A stretch of DNA of 64,000 nucleotides from Bacillus sonorensis NBRC 101234 = KCTC 13918. GTDB lineage: Bacteria > Bacillota > Bacilli > Bacillales > Bacillaceae. Below the pieces are notes generated by a model. It was not told the origin of the DNA. It saw only the letters and a list, made by a program, of their open reading frames with translations, and searched no databases. Positions 1 through 8,012 of the stretch are shown here, in pieces. The position numbers were made by a program, and so were the translations under genes. The stretch covers positions 43,819 to 107,818 of the forward strand of contig NZ_BCVZ01000014.1 in the NCBI RefSeq assembly GCF_001592005.1. Reading direction: 5' to 3'. Numbering within the stretch: position 1 is the stretch's first letter; every line of letters starts with the position of its first letter.

Positions 1-1
1 C

Positions 2-82
2 ATCGCCGTATTCGCGACATTGCTGCCATCGATATCCGTTTTGCGGTTCCATCCGAAAACGATTTTAACGAAACAAGAATAG
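2..82 (+). CDS. yclI: C-terminal end of an ABC transporter permease (partial)
   Basis: Frame 2 is open from the window edge to a TAG at 80-82 and encodes a short hydrophobic stretch followed by a basic tail (IAVFATLLPSISVLRFHPKT). A last membrane helix plus a short basic tail is the usual end of FtsX/MacB-type permeases. The next gene starts 17 bases downstream and is the matching ATPase, so the pair forms one transporter. The name rests on the position beside gerK, where B. subtilis has yclI/yclH; only 26 residues are visible. Confidence 0.55.
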   Translation: MAVFATLLPSISVLRFHPKTILTKQE

Positions 83-98
83 AAGGAAGGGGAACATC

Positions 99-782
99 AT
101 GACTACTATTTTAGAGTTTAAGGATGTTTGCTATTGGTATAAAAATCAGGATCAGACCCTGTTTGAAGATGCCAATATCGAATTCAAGCAAGGGAAGTTT
201 TACACGATTGTCGGAACGTCCGGTTCCGGCAAAACCACCTTTTTGTCCCTTGCCGGGGGGCTGGATGTTCCGAAAGAAGGCGACATCCTCTATAAAGGCC
301 GGAACATTTCCAAAATCGGGTTGACCCATTACCGCAACCAATATGTATCAATCGTGTTTCAATCATATAATCTCCTGCCTTATATGACAGCGCTGCAAAA
401 CATCACATCAGCGATGGAGATTACGGGATCTAACATCAAAAACAAAGATCAATACGCATTGGACATGCTTGAAAAAGTCGGCATCAGTGAAGAGAAGGCG
501 CGGCAAAAAGTGCTGACGCTGAGCGGCGGGCAGCAGCAGCGGGTTTCCATCATCCGCGCATTCTGCTGCAATGCCGATCTGATTGTCGCCGACGAGCCGA
601 CGGGAAACCTGGATGAAGACACGTCAAAAGATATCGTTAAGCTGTTTCAAAACCTGGCCCATCAAGAAAACAAATGCGTGATCATGGTCACCCACGACGA
701 ACAAATCGCCAAGGTTTCAGATGTCAACATCAGACTCTCGAGAGGCGGCTTTACGATCAAGCATAGAAAACCAGCGGGATAA
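99..782 (+). CDS. yclH: ABC transporter ATP-binding protein (LolD/MacB type)
   Basis: A 227-residue nucleotide-binding subunit that powers the membrane permease ending just upstream. Walker A is GTSGSGKTT near residue 40, the signature is LSGGQQQR near residue 142, and Walker B is followed by DEPTGNLD. Length and the DEPTGNLD form are those of the MacB/LolD class, which works with FtsX-like permeases in export or peptide resistance; the substrate cannot be read from the sequence. A purine-rich ribosome binding site (AAGGAAGGGG) precedes the ATG. Transcription converges on the MerR gene, with a terminator between them. The name comes from synteny with the B. subtilis gerK region. Confidence 0.85.
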   Translation: MTTILEFKDVCYWYKNQDQTLFEDANIEFKQGKFYTIVGTSGSGKTTFLSLAGGLDVPKEGDILYKGRNISKIGLTHYRNQYVSIVFQSYNLLPYMTALQNITSAMEITGSNIKNKDQYALDMLEKVGISEEKARQKVLTLSGGQQQRVSIIRAFCCNADLIVADEPTGNLDEDTSKDIVKLFQNLAHQENKCVIMVTHDEQIAKVSDVNIRLSRGGFTIKHRKPAG

Positions 783-795
783 CAGACACAAATAA

Positions 796-828
796 CGGCG
801 GCGTCCATTCGGAACGCCGCCGCTTTTT
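796..828 (+). terminator. Rho-independent terminator after yclH
   Basis: Stem CGGCGGCGT at 796-804 pairs with ACGCCGCCG at 814-822 around a 9-base loop and is followed by a run of T. It closes the yclI-yclH transcript before the convergent MerR gene ends at 837. Confidence 0.9.
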
Positions 829-836
829 GATATTTC

Positions 837-1565
837 TCACCCGGCAAATGCTTCAGCCGCCGCCAGCATATAATAGGAAAGCCCTGTTTGCTGATGCTCA
901 AGGACGCTGCGATGAAAATCGTCTTCGATAAAAAAACGCGCCTGCATCTGAAAATCAGCGGCCGTTATTCCCAAAAAGCCGATATGCTGTTTAATGGAGT
1001 CCTGCACTTGTTCATGATCGTGCTTCAGCCCCGATCTGAGCGCATCTGCCATCCCATTCATAAAACGGCTCGCTTCCATGGCCTTGTCATTCATCTCTTC
1101 CGCTTCAATCGGCCTTTCCTCGAGCAAATTATAATCATATGTCTTCTGCAAATATTGGTTCTGCTCCTGCAGCGCTTCCTCCCACTCTTTCCCGCTGGAA
1201 AAACCTTTAAACATTTCTGACTGATCCATAGCTTCTCCTTTCTCGGCGTGCCTGATCGATTCATCAAGCGTTTGAATGAGCTCGTTCATTCTTTTCTGCC
1301 TCGCAAGAAAAAGCTTTTTTTGCTCGTTCAAAACCGCCAGTCGATCAGCATCGCCATCAAGCATTTGTTTAATGTCCTTTAGAGGAAATTCCAGCTCCCG
1401 GTAAAACAAAATCTCCTGAAGCCGCTCCAGTTCTTCCATTCCATACAGGCGATAGCCGGCTTCCGTCACCGTGCATGGATACAAAAGACCGATTTTGTGA
1501 TAATGGTACAGCGTTTTGATCGTGACGTTTGCCATTTCCGCCGTCTGTTTTACCGAATAGAGCAT
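837..1565 (-). CDS. MerR-family regulator with TipAS-like drug-binding domain
   Basis: A 242-residue transcription factor. Residues 1-70 form the MerR winged helix (VKQTAEMANVTIKTLYHYHK). A coiled coil (about 75-110) follows, then a C-terminal helical domain from about 115 to 242 that resembles the TipAS antibiotic-recognition domain of TipAL and B. subtilis Mta. The family activates its own gene and multidrug exporters by twisting a promoter with an overlong spacer, and such a promoter lies just upstream (1586-1616). It follows gerKB on the same strand but probably has its own transcript. Inducer and other targets are unknown. Confidence 0.85.
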   Translation of the reverse strand: MLYSVKQTAEMANVTIKTLYHYHKIGLLYPCTVTEAGYRLYGMEELERLQEILFYRELEFPLKDIKQMLDGDADRLAVLNEQKKLFLARQKRMNELIQTLDESIRHAEKGEAMDQSEMFKGFSSGKEWEEALQEQNQYLQKTYDYNLLEERPIEAEEMNDKAMEASRFMNGMADALRSGLKHDHEQVQDSIKQHIGFLGITAADFQMQARFFIEDDFHRSVLEHQQTGLSYYMLAAAEAFAG

Positions 1566-1585
1566 ATGAAATCACCTCGTTTGTC

Positions 1586-1616
1586 ATGTTAAAGGCTGCC
1601 CTAAGGTCGGGGTCAA
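1586..1616 (-). promoter_or_regulatory. MerR-type promoter with 19-bp spacer
   Basis: On the minus strand TTGACC (1611-1616) and TAACAT (1586-1591) are separated by 19 bp instead of 17. A 19-bp spacer is the hallmark of promoters activated by MerR proteins. It sits 20 bases upstream of the MerR start and overlaps the last codons of gerKB, so autoregulation is the likely use. Confidence 0.6.
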
Positions 1617-2722
1617 TACTTTTCGCTTTTTTTATTTTTGCGTTTTTTCCAAAGCGCTGCAAGGCAAATCAAAGCAGGCAGAATAATCTGCATGGGCAAA
1701 TGCACGTACACAGGGACGAATTCGATCCCTTCTTTTACATGTTCGGAAATGTTGCTGGCGATAGAGACCGATAAAATCAAAATGACAATGCCGATCACAT
1801 GGACGACCTTTGACGGCTTTGTCATTTTGAATAAAACAGAGACCCCTTCTGTAACAGCATAAATGAAAACACTCATCTTAAAGAATCCGCCTATCACCAG
1901 GACGAGCATGAAAAATACATCAAGCCTGTCCAAAAACTCAGCCACTTGAATCGTCTGGATCGTACTGAGCAAAGGAAAGCGCGAGCGCATATTGAGATCA
2001 ACGCCCAGCACGCTGATGTTAATGGCTACATTCAGCGCCAAAATGATGCCGCTGATGCCAATCGCCCACAAGCCGGTTTTTTTCACTTTTTTCGGCTCAT
2101 TGAGATAGGGGAGGATTAAAGTGAAGACGATGATTTCCCCAAACGGAAAATACAAGGTTTGCGTAAACACGGCATCCATTACCGGTCCGATACCGTTTCC
2201 CAGGACAGGCCTTAATTCGTTCAGATGGATCAAGCCTGAACAGATAATCAGTATAAAGCCTGTCGCGGCCAATACCAGCATGATGCCAAACAGCAGCTCA
2301 CCGGATCTCGCCAACACTTCAATCCCTTTGCGTACAGTAAAAATGCAAACTGCGATTAACAATCCATTGGCAAAAATAATCGGTGTATTCGGATAAGCCG
2401 ATGTTAACAGCATTTCGCCGAAATCACGCAAAATCCTTGCCGCAACATATGCGTAATAAATAATGTAGAGAAAAGACAACCCCCAGCCGAGCGGCTTCCC
2501 CAGCACCTTCATCATCGTTTCATAAGGCGATGATTGTGGATCGACCTGATAAAAAAAATGATGCATCGAAAATAGAACAAGACCGCCGGCGGTCCCGAAC
2601 AAAATCGCCAGCCAGGCGTCCTGTTCGGCAGACTGTCCAGGGAAAATCAGCAGGGAACTGCTTAGTTCAAACAGGATGATCAAAACGAACAGCTGCTTGT
2701 TGCTGATTTTTGCCTTCTCCAT
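1613..2722 (-). CDS. gerKB: Spore germinant receptor subunit B (GerAB family permease)
   Basis: A 369-residue integral membrane protein with about ten hydrophobic helices and no signal peptide, of the APC-like GerAB/ArcD family. B subunits bind the germinant within the membrane and sit with the A and C subunits in the spore inner membrane. It ends in a strongly basic tail (WKKRKNKKSEKY). The start has an AAAGGAGG site 8 bases upstream. It is the third gene of an operon in the order A-C-B, which is the order of B. subtilis gerK and of yfkQRT. Position next to yclFG and yclH favours gerK. Confidence 0.88.
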   Translation of the reverse strand: MEKAKISNKQLFVLIILFELSSSLLIFPGQSAEQDAWLAILFGTAGGLVLFSMHHFFYQVDPQSSPYETMMKVLGKPLGWGLSFLYIIYYAYVAARILRDFGEMLLTSAYPNTPIIFANGLLIAVCIFTVRKGIEVLARSGELLFGIMLVLAATGFILIICSGLIHLNELRPVLGNGIGPVMDAVFTQTLYFPFGEIIVFTLILPYLNEPKKVKKTGLWAIGISGIILALNVAINISVLGVDLNMRSRFPLLSTIQTIQVAEFLDRLDVFFMLVLVIGGFFKMSVFIYAVTEGVSVLFKMTKPSKVVHVIGIVILILSVSIASNISEHVKEGIEFVPVYVHLPMQIILPALICLAALWKKRKNKKSEKY

Positions 2723-2747
2723 TTGTATATCCTCCTTTACCTTCCCG

Positions 2748-3971
2748 TTAAGATCGTCCTTCCCCGTGGTCCAAATTGTTTGGATTGTTTCTTAAACCGG
2801 TTCTGCGGACATAGGCATCCACTGTGATGTCCACATCGAGATCAGGGAAATATCGATTGCTCCATTGATGTTTCATTTTTCCCCATAGTCCGGGATAAGA
2901 GCGGTAAATGATATCGCCGAATTGAAGGACATCGGTTTTGTTTTGCTTGGCGACGCTGATCGAATGCTGCAGTTCCTTTTTTAATTCCTGTCCAGCCGAT
3001 TTTTCAATTTTATTGAGCACTTGCGGATCATCAAGATGGATCGGTATGGTCGTTTCGCCGATATCCCCCTCCATTTCCACATGGACGGAGATGGCCGGCC
3101 GGTTATGTTTCAGTTTCGCAGAAACATTCGTTTTTTGCCTTATCACATCGTATGTGACCGATTGTTTCTGCTGGCCCCATTCAAGGGTGATGTAGCTTCT
3201 GTTCACTTTATTCCGCAGCCATAAAACGCCTCTCGCCGTCTCTCCTTCAAGCCAATTGACAAGCTTCCCTTCCTTGAAAACGGCGAGGCCGTCCGCTTCC
3301 ACCGTCGCCGCCGGAGCGGTTGACTGAACATTCTCCATTTTGTCCGCCTTTTTTAAATCCCCTTTCACCCGAAAAGATGTGATGATCGGATGCCTGGACT
3401 GGGATGTTAAGCATTTGATCACATCTTGAACGCTTGTTTTCAAATGCTCCCCCAGCTGCTGTTCGGTAAATTGCAGTGTTTTGTTCACTTTGTTTGATGG
3501 AACCTTATCAACCGGCGTAAGCGTTTTGATGAAAGTTTTTGCTTTATGTCCGCGGGAGATGATGATCGTCGCAGACGAGCGGAAATCCGTATCCCGGTCA
3601 AGCACATCCAAGATTTGAATAAGCCCTTCATCCTTGGCCAGTTCTTCGTCAACGACAACAAGGTTTGTATGCGAGTAATATATTTGCCGTGAAATTTTGG
3701 CTGAAGCATGGCGGCTCATCTCTGTCAGATTGTTCCCGGCAATCGAATAGTTGGTCACGGGCGGGCGGTCTCCTCCCTGCCCCCCTTGGAGGCCCCCCGT
3801 CACGTTGATGGGGTTGACGATCTGAAAACTCAATTCATATTTGGTTTTTTCACCTTTATCGATGCCAATGGCAGAAATAAGCAACAGGTCCGTCAGTTCT
3901 TTTTTATCCCAGCATCCTTGAAGAAGGATAACGGCGGCAAGCATGATCAACACTTTAATGCTGCGGTTCAT
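2748..3971 (-). CDS. gerKC: Spore germinant receptor lipoprotein subunit C (GerAC family)
   Basis: A 407-residue lipoprotein. The N-terminus has a short basic segment, a hydrophobic core and a lipobox ending in LLQGCW, so the mature protein starts at a lipidated Cys and sits on the outer face of the spore inner membrane. The DKKELTDL stretch just after the Cys is typical of GerAC proteins. I chose the third possible start (3971) because the AAAGGG site is then 8 bases away and the length equals the usual family length. The gene overlaps the end of gerKA by 17 bases, which indicates translational coupling. Confidence 0.9.
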   Translation of the reverse strand: MNRSIKVLIMLAAVILLQGCWDKKELTDLLLISAIGIDKGEKTKYELSFQIVNPINVTGGLQGGQGGDRPPVTNYSIAGNNLTEMSRHASAKISRQIYYSHTNLVVVDEELAKDEGLIQILDVLDRDTDFRSSATIIISRGHKAKTFIKTLTPVDKVPSNKVNKTLQFTEQQLGEHLKTSVQDVIKCLTSQSRHPIITSFRVKGDLKKADKMENVQSTAPAATVEADGLAVFKEGKLVNWLEGETARGVLWLRNKVNRSYITLEWGQQKQSVTYDVIRQKTNVSAKLKHNRPAISVHVEMEGDIGETTIPIHLDDPQVLNKIEKSAGQELKKELQHSISVAKQNKTDVLQFGDIIYRSYPGLWGKMKHQWSNRYFPDLDVDITVDAYVRRTGLRNNPNNLDHGEGRS

Positions 3972-5598
3972 TTCCATCACCCTTTTGTTGGTCAGTCTTC
4001 ATATCGCCCGGTTCTGGAGGCTGCGGTTTTTGATCATGGCCTTGGCGAAGCTTATTGTCATTGCCAAGCAGCTCCGGCCTTTTTTCATGCGTCCACCAAG
4101 GCGAACGGAAAATCGTATCGCCCCAGTTTTTCGGAATGAATGGAGCAAAAGGCGTCATATATGGAACACCGAAGGAACGCATGCTGCTTAAATGGACAAA
4201 CATGATGATCAGTCCAAGGATGATGCCGTAGAATCCGGTCGTCGCCGCAGCGATGATAAAGAAAAAGCGGACGATCCGGGCGGAAATGGCCATCGCAAAG
4301 GCCGGCGTCGCAAAGCTTGAAATCGCCGTAATCGCCACGATGATAACCATCGCCGGCGAGACGATCCCGGCCTGCACCGCAGCCTGTCCGATTACGATGG
4401 CTCCAACGATCGAAACGGCCGAGCCGATCGCCTTCGGAAGGCGGATGCCCGCTTCCCGCAGTATTTCAAAGGAGACTTCCATCATTAAAGCCTCCACAAC
4501 GGCCGGAAAAGGAACGATTTCACGCTGGGCGGCAATGACAATGAGCAGCTCCGTCGGAATCATTTCCTGGTGAAACGTCGTTGCTCCCACATAAACGGCG
4601 GGGGCGATTAATGAAATAAAGAATATCAACACCCGCAAAAAGCGGATAAACGTCGCAATATCAAATCGGGAATAGTAGTCTTCAACAGATTGAAAAAACT
4701 GAATAAATACGGCGGGAACGAGCAAAACAAACGGCGTCCCGTCAACAAAAATGGCAATTCTCCCCTCAAGCAGGTTTCCCGCGACCATGTCAGGCCTCTC
4801 CGTATGGTAAATGGTCGGAAAGGTCGTAAACGGGACATCTTCGATCAGCTGTTCAATATAACCCGATTCCAGTATGCTGTCGATTTCGATGCCCGCCAGC
4901 CTTTTTTTGACTTCCTTCACCGTTTTTTCATTGCAGATTCCGTTGATGTACATGAGCGCGACATCGGTTTTTGTCACGCTGCCCATCGTCATCTTTTCGA
5001 CCCACAGATTTGGATTTTTGACGATTCTTCTCACTAACGAAAGATTGGTATCAAGTGATTCTATAAAACCTTCCCTTGACCCGCGAAACGCCTGCTGGTT
5101 TTCTGGTTCCTTGATGGAGCGCTTCTCGCCGCCTTTTGTGCTGGCAACTACAGCAAACTGCGCTCCGTCCGCTAAAATAACCGTATCTCCGGCCATTAAA
5201 GAATCGAAAACTGAAGCAAGCCGTTCTTTCTGATGGACACCGCCCAGCGCCACTGCATCTGCGGCAATCGAATCAAGAATGTCCCGGCTGTCTTCCTTTT
5301 TTTTCAGCTCCTTGGAATTCAAAATCGATTCAATCAGGAATTCATGAATGGCTTTTTCATCGGCGATTCCGGCGACATACACAATGGCTGTTTCGACTTG
5401 CCCACCGAGACCTGTTTTCAGCTGGCGGACCACGATATCAGAACTGTTCCCCGTTTTTTCCTTTATAATATTCAGATTTTCAGAAAGGGACTGACGGATG
5501 TTGCCTGTGACATGGTCGTTTTCCGGGCTGCTATCATCTGTCTTAAGAGATTCCTGATTTTTTTTCGCTTTCTGGTTGCCTTTAAAAAAGAATGGCAT
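3955..5598 (-). CDS. gerKA: Spore germinant receptor subunit A (GerAA family)
   Basis: A 547-residue first subunit of the germinant receptor. Residues 1 to about 260 are hydrophilic (N-terminal cytoplasmic GerA domain); about 290-490 hold a cluster of membrane helices; the tail is hydrophilic and rich in Pro, Gln and Lys. The frame stays open 62 codons further upstream, but the ATG at 5598 follows an AAGGGGGG stretch and gives the family length. Expression of such operons is forespore-specific (sigma G); a weak candidate, GTATAA followed by AATACG, lies between 5630 and 5660, but I do not claim it. Confidence 0.9.
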   Translation of the reverse strand: MPFFFKGNQKAKKNQESLKTDDSSPENDHVTGNIRQSLSENLNIIKEKTGNSSDIVVRQLKTGLGGQVETAIVYVAGIADEKAIHEFLIESILNSKELKKKEDSRDILDSIAADAVALGGVHQKERLASVFDSLMAGDTVILADGAQFAVVASTKGGEKRSIKEPENQQAFRGSREGFIESLDTNLSLVRRIVKNPNLWVEKMTMGSVTKTDVALMYINGICNEKTVKEVKKRLAGIEIDSILESGYIEQLIEDVPFTTFPTIYHTERPDMVAGNLLEGRIAIFVDGTPFVLLVPAVFIQFFQSVEDYYSRFDIATFIRFLRVLIFFISLIAPAVYVGATTFHQEMIPTELLIVIAAQREIVPFPAVVEALMMEVSFEILREAGIRLPKAIGSAVSIVGAIVIGQAAVQAGIVSPAMVIIVAITAISSFATPAFAMAISARIVRFFFIIAAATTGFYGIILGLIIMFVHLSSMRSFGVPYMTPFAPFIPKNWGDTIFRSPWWTHEKRPELLGNDNKLRQGHDQKPQPPEPGDMKTDQQKGDGNEPQH

Positions 5599-5725
5599 AG
5601 CTGTCAGAATCCCCCCTTTTTCTCGTTTTTTCGTATTTTTCCTTACAACTGAACATTTATACTTGTCCCGCGCATAGCGCTGTGTGAAAACAGAAAAAAT
5701 AACGGGGAACGGAGAGTGGTTTTTT

Positions 5726-5947
5726 GTGAAAGTAATCGGAATCGGGGTTTTGCTGTTCATCTGCTTGATGGGCATGTCTGTCATGCTTGATTTTTTTCAA
5801 GGGATGTCATTGTATGAAGCGGTAATCAACAATCTGTCATTCAACATATTGGAAATAGGAGAATGGCTGATGATCCTGTTATATATATCGATTGTATTTG
5901 CGGAAGCCTTGGGGGATCTGAAGAGGAAAAAGAAAAAAAGAACATAA
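5726..5947 (+). CDS. Small membrane protein between gerK and yclG
   Basis: A 73-residue protein, if it starts at the GTG at 5726 (GGAGAG about 10 bases upstream); an ATG in the same frame lies at 5684. It has two hydrophobic helices (about residues 1-22 and 40-62) and a very basic C-terminus (LKRKKKKRT), so it is an inner membrane protein with a cytoplasmic positive tail. It is divergent from gerKA, and a terminator follows at once. B. subtilis has a small gene of this kind (yczF) beside gerKA, but I cannot confirm orthology. Function is unknown. Confidence 0.6.
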   Translation: MKVIGIGVLLFICLMGMSVMLDFFQGMSLYEAVINNLSFNILEIGEWLMILLYISIVFAEALGDLKRKKKKRT

Positions 5948-5951
5948 AAAC

Positions 5952-5982
5952 GGCTCCCTCTATCATGGGAGCCTTGTTTTTC
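5952..5982 (+). terminator. Terminator between small membrane gene and yclG
   Basis: GGCTCCC (5952-5958) pairs with GGGAGCC (5967-5973), followed by a T-rich tract. It lies between two convergent genes and may serve the plus-strand one; on the minus strand the A-rich flank could serve yclG. Confidence 0.8.
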
Positions 5983-7741
5983 ATACAATGACATTGCCGC
6001 TTACGACATCTGTCTGATGACTCTGGATCGTCCCTTTCGCAATCGTGTTTCCGAGGATCATGGATTGTCTTGAGGTATTCGTTTGAATGGCTGTAATGCC
6101 GTCTGCCGAACGGCTGCGGATGGTATTGTTCATAATGGCTGTGCCTGATGATTGGGTAAGGTAGAGAATGACGGCCGGTCTAGACGCCCTCATAAGAGTA
6201 ATCGTATTGCCGACGATTTCATGAGTCCCATTGGTGATATAAATCGTGACGACAAGCGGGGAATCTTCAATCGTATTCCTGATCAGTTTCGTTTGCTTTT
6301 CAGTTGAACAATAAATCGGGAAATTGGTAAAACCGCTGATGCTGTTATTCTGTATGACAGCGGAGGCTTGATTTGTGACAGATATTGAATAGGATTCGGG
6401 GACAATCTGAAAAGATGCCGGGGAAATAAAGTTTCCATCGATGACTGCACTGCCTTGTGATATCCATATTCCTCTCGAGAACCGGGTGATGACGTTTTGT
6501 TTTATATGCGCGTCGTCCGCTTCGCTTCTCACCGCAAGGATCACATTGGCGATGTTGTTATTGGAAAAGGTGATATTGACTGATTGGGTCATGCTGAGGC
6601 CGATGCTCATCTTTTTTTCCGGTACGCCATTTTTAATATCATTTCCTTCGATGAAGACGTTTGTTGCTTGATAAACGGAGATGCCCGCATTTTCAAAATT
6701 GATGATTTTGTTGCCTGAGACAAAAACGTTTTCCCCGCGGATATCAATTCCTGTCGAAAAGCCGCTGATCAGGTTTCCTTTAATCACCGCTTCGCGGGTC
6801 GATCCCGAGGTGTTTGCCCCTTGGCCGGAAATGCCCGTATTCTGCCCCGAAACTTCGGGATTGTTTTCGATTATATTACCGGAAATGATCGTCCCGGTTC
6901 CATATCCGTAGGAAATGGTGCCGTCTGTTTGATTTCCTTCAATACGTACAGAGGCTCCGTTGAAATTTGTAACCGCGCTGTTTACATTGCCTTTAAAGGT
7001 ATTGTTGCGAATGATAATATTGACGGGCTTTTCGTAGATGACAGCTCCTTCGCTGTACCCTTCAATATCGATTCCAAACCGCGGGGACGTTCCATTCCCG
7101 GTTCCTGCATCCACAATGCTGCAACCTTCAATCAAAACGCCGTCACAGCCTGTCATCGAGATGTTGTTTCTGCGGGAACGGCTGATTTCACAATTTCTTA
7201 CCGTTACACGCTCTGAAGATTTGTAGCCTTGGCCGCCGGCGCTGATGATGATGCCGTCGCCGGTAAAATCTGCGATTCTCACATTTTCGATCAGCACGTT
7301 TGACGCTCCTTCGACACAGATGCCGAAGCCCCACTCATGCGTCGGCCTCGGTGATGCCGTATAGGTATGTTCATCCCTGTCGCCTATAATGGCGCCTCCG
7401 GTTATTTTGACGTTTGATTCACCTCCTATATAAAAAGCAGAGTACCCCCATGAGCTGTTCGGTTTGATTTTTATTACAGTTTCGGCATCCATCAGGATTG
7501 AAATGTTGCTTGGAACATTGATTCCCCCGTTTCGAAACGGGAATCCGGGATCGCCGTTCAACGTCCCGTCGATCAAATAGACTCCATTCGGTATCCATAC
7601 TGTATGCAGCCCCATAGATTTTGTCCAGTCCAGACATTCATTGATTGCTTTCGTGCTATCCGTTTTGCCGTCGCCGACGGCGCCGAATTTCGTCACATCG
7701 GCAATGATCATGGTCATGTCTTCAAGTTGCCGATCTGGCAT
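5981..7741 (-). CDS. yclG: Right-handed beta-helix protein, pectate-lyase superfamily
   Basis: A protein of about 586 residues. The N-terminus (about 15-80) carries the VTKFGAVGDGKTDSTKAIN signature of the Pectate_lyase_3/glycosyl hydrolase 28-like fold. From about 100 to the end it is built of repeated turns rich in Asn, Gly, Ile and Val (NNTI, GNTI, GNVI), as expected for a parallel beta-helix with Asn ladders. There is no signal peptide, so it is predicted to be intracellular or released by another route. Two starts lie close together (7747 and 7741); the strong AAGGAGG site is better spaced for 7741. Substrate is unknown. A candidate catabolite-repression site lies in the shared intergenic region with yclF. 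Confidence 0.75.
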   Translation of the reverse strand: MPDRQLEDMTMIIADVTKFGAVGDGKTDSTKAINECLDWTKSMGLHTVWIPNGVYLIDGTLNGDPGFPFRNGGINVPSNISILMDAETVIKIKPNSSWGYSAFYIGGESNVKITGGAIIGDRDEHTYTASPRPTHEWGFGICVEGASNVLIENVRIADFTGDGIIISAGGQGYKSSERVTVRNCEISRSRRNNISMTGCDGVLIEGCSIVDAGTGNGTSPRFGIDIEGYSEGAVIYEKPVNIIIRNNTFKGNVNSAVTNFNGASVRIEGNQTDGTISYGYGTGTIISGNIIENNPEVSGQNTGISGQGANTSGSTREAVIKGNLISGFSTGIDIRGENVFVSGNKIINFENAGISVYQATNVFIEGNDIKNGVPEKKMSIGLSMTQSVNITFSNNNIANVILAVRSEADDAHIKQNVITRFSRGIWISQGSAVIDGNFISPASFQIVPESYSISVTNQASAVIQNNSISGFTNFPIYCSTEKQTKLIRNTIEDSPLVVTIYITNGTHEIVGNTITLMRASRPAVILYLTQSSGTAIMNNTIRSRSADGITAIQTNTSRQSMILGNTIAKGTIQSHQTDVVSGNVIV

Positions 7742-7882
7742 GTACATCCATCCTCCTTTTAGGAAAATCCACTCTTCTTATTAATATGGCAATCTAGTAA
7801 CATTCGCTTGTACAAAATAGATAAAATTTTATCAAAAAATCTTTATATCGAACCGGATTTCCAAAATCTTTTTTTCACCGCA

Positions 7883-7899
7883 TGTAAAGCGCTTTTACA
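7883..7899. promoter_or_regulatory. Candidate cre (CcpA) site between yclG and yclF
   Basis: TGTAAAGCGCTTTTACA is palindromic except for one base at its centre and close to the CcpA operator consensus. It lies 48 bp upstream of the yclF -35 box and in the leader region of the divergent yclG, so it could affect either gene. Confidence 0.45.
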
Positions 7900-7946
7900 A
7901 AAAGAGCCTAATGTCCTATTCGATCATCAAATCAATTTGCGATCTA

Positions 7947-7975
7947 TTGACAGGATCATTATATAAGAATATGAT
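7947..7975 (+). promoter_or_regulatory. Sigma-A promoter of yclF
   Basis: TTGACA (7947-7952), a 17-bp spacer and TATGAT (7970-7975): a near-consensus vegetative promoter. The predicted transcript has a leader of about 30 bases before the yclF start at 8013. Confidence 0.8.
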
Positions 7976-8012
7976 TTTTATAATAAGCTCAGAAAAAGAA
8001 GGAGTATTGCGA

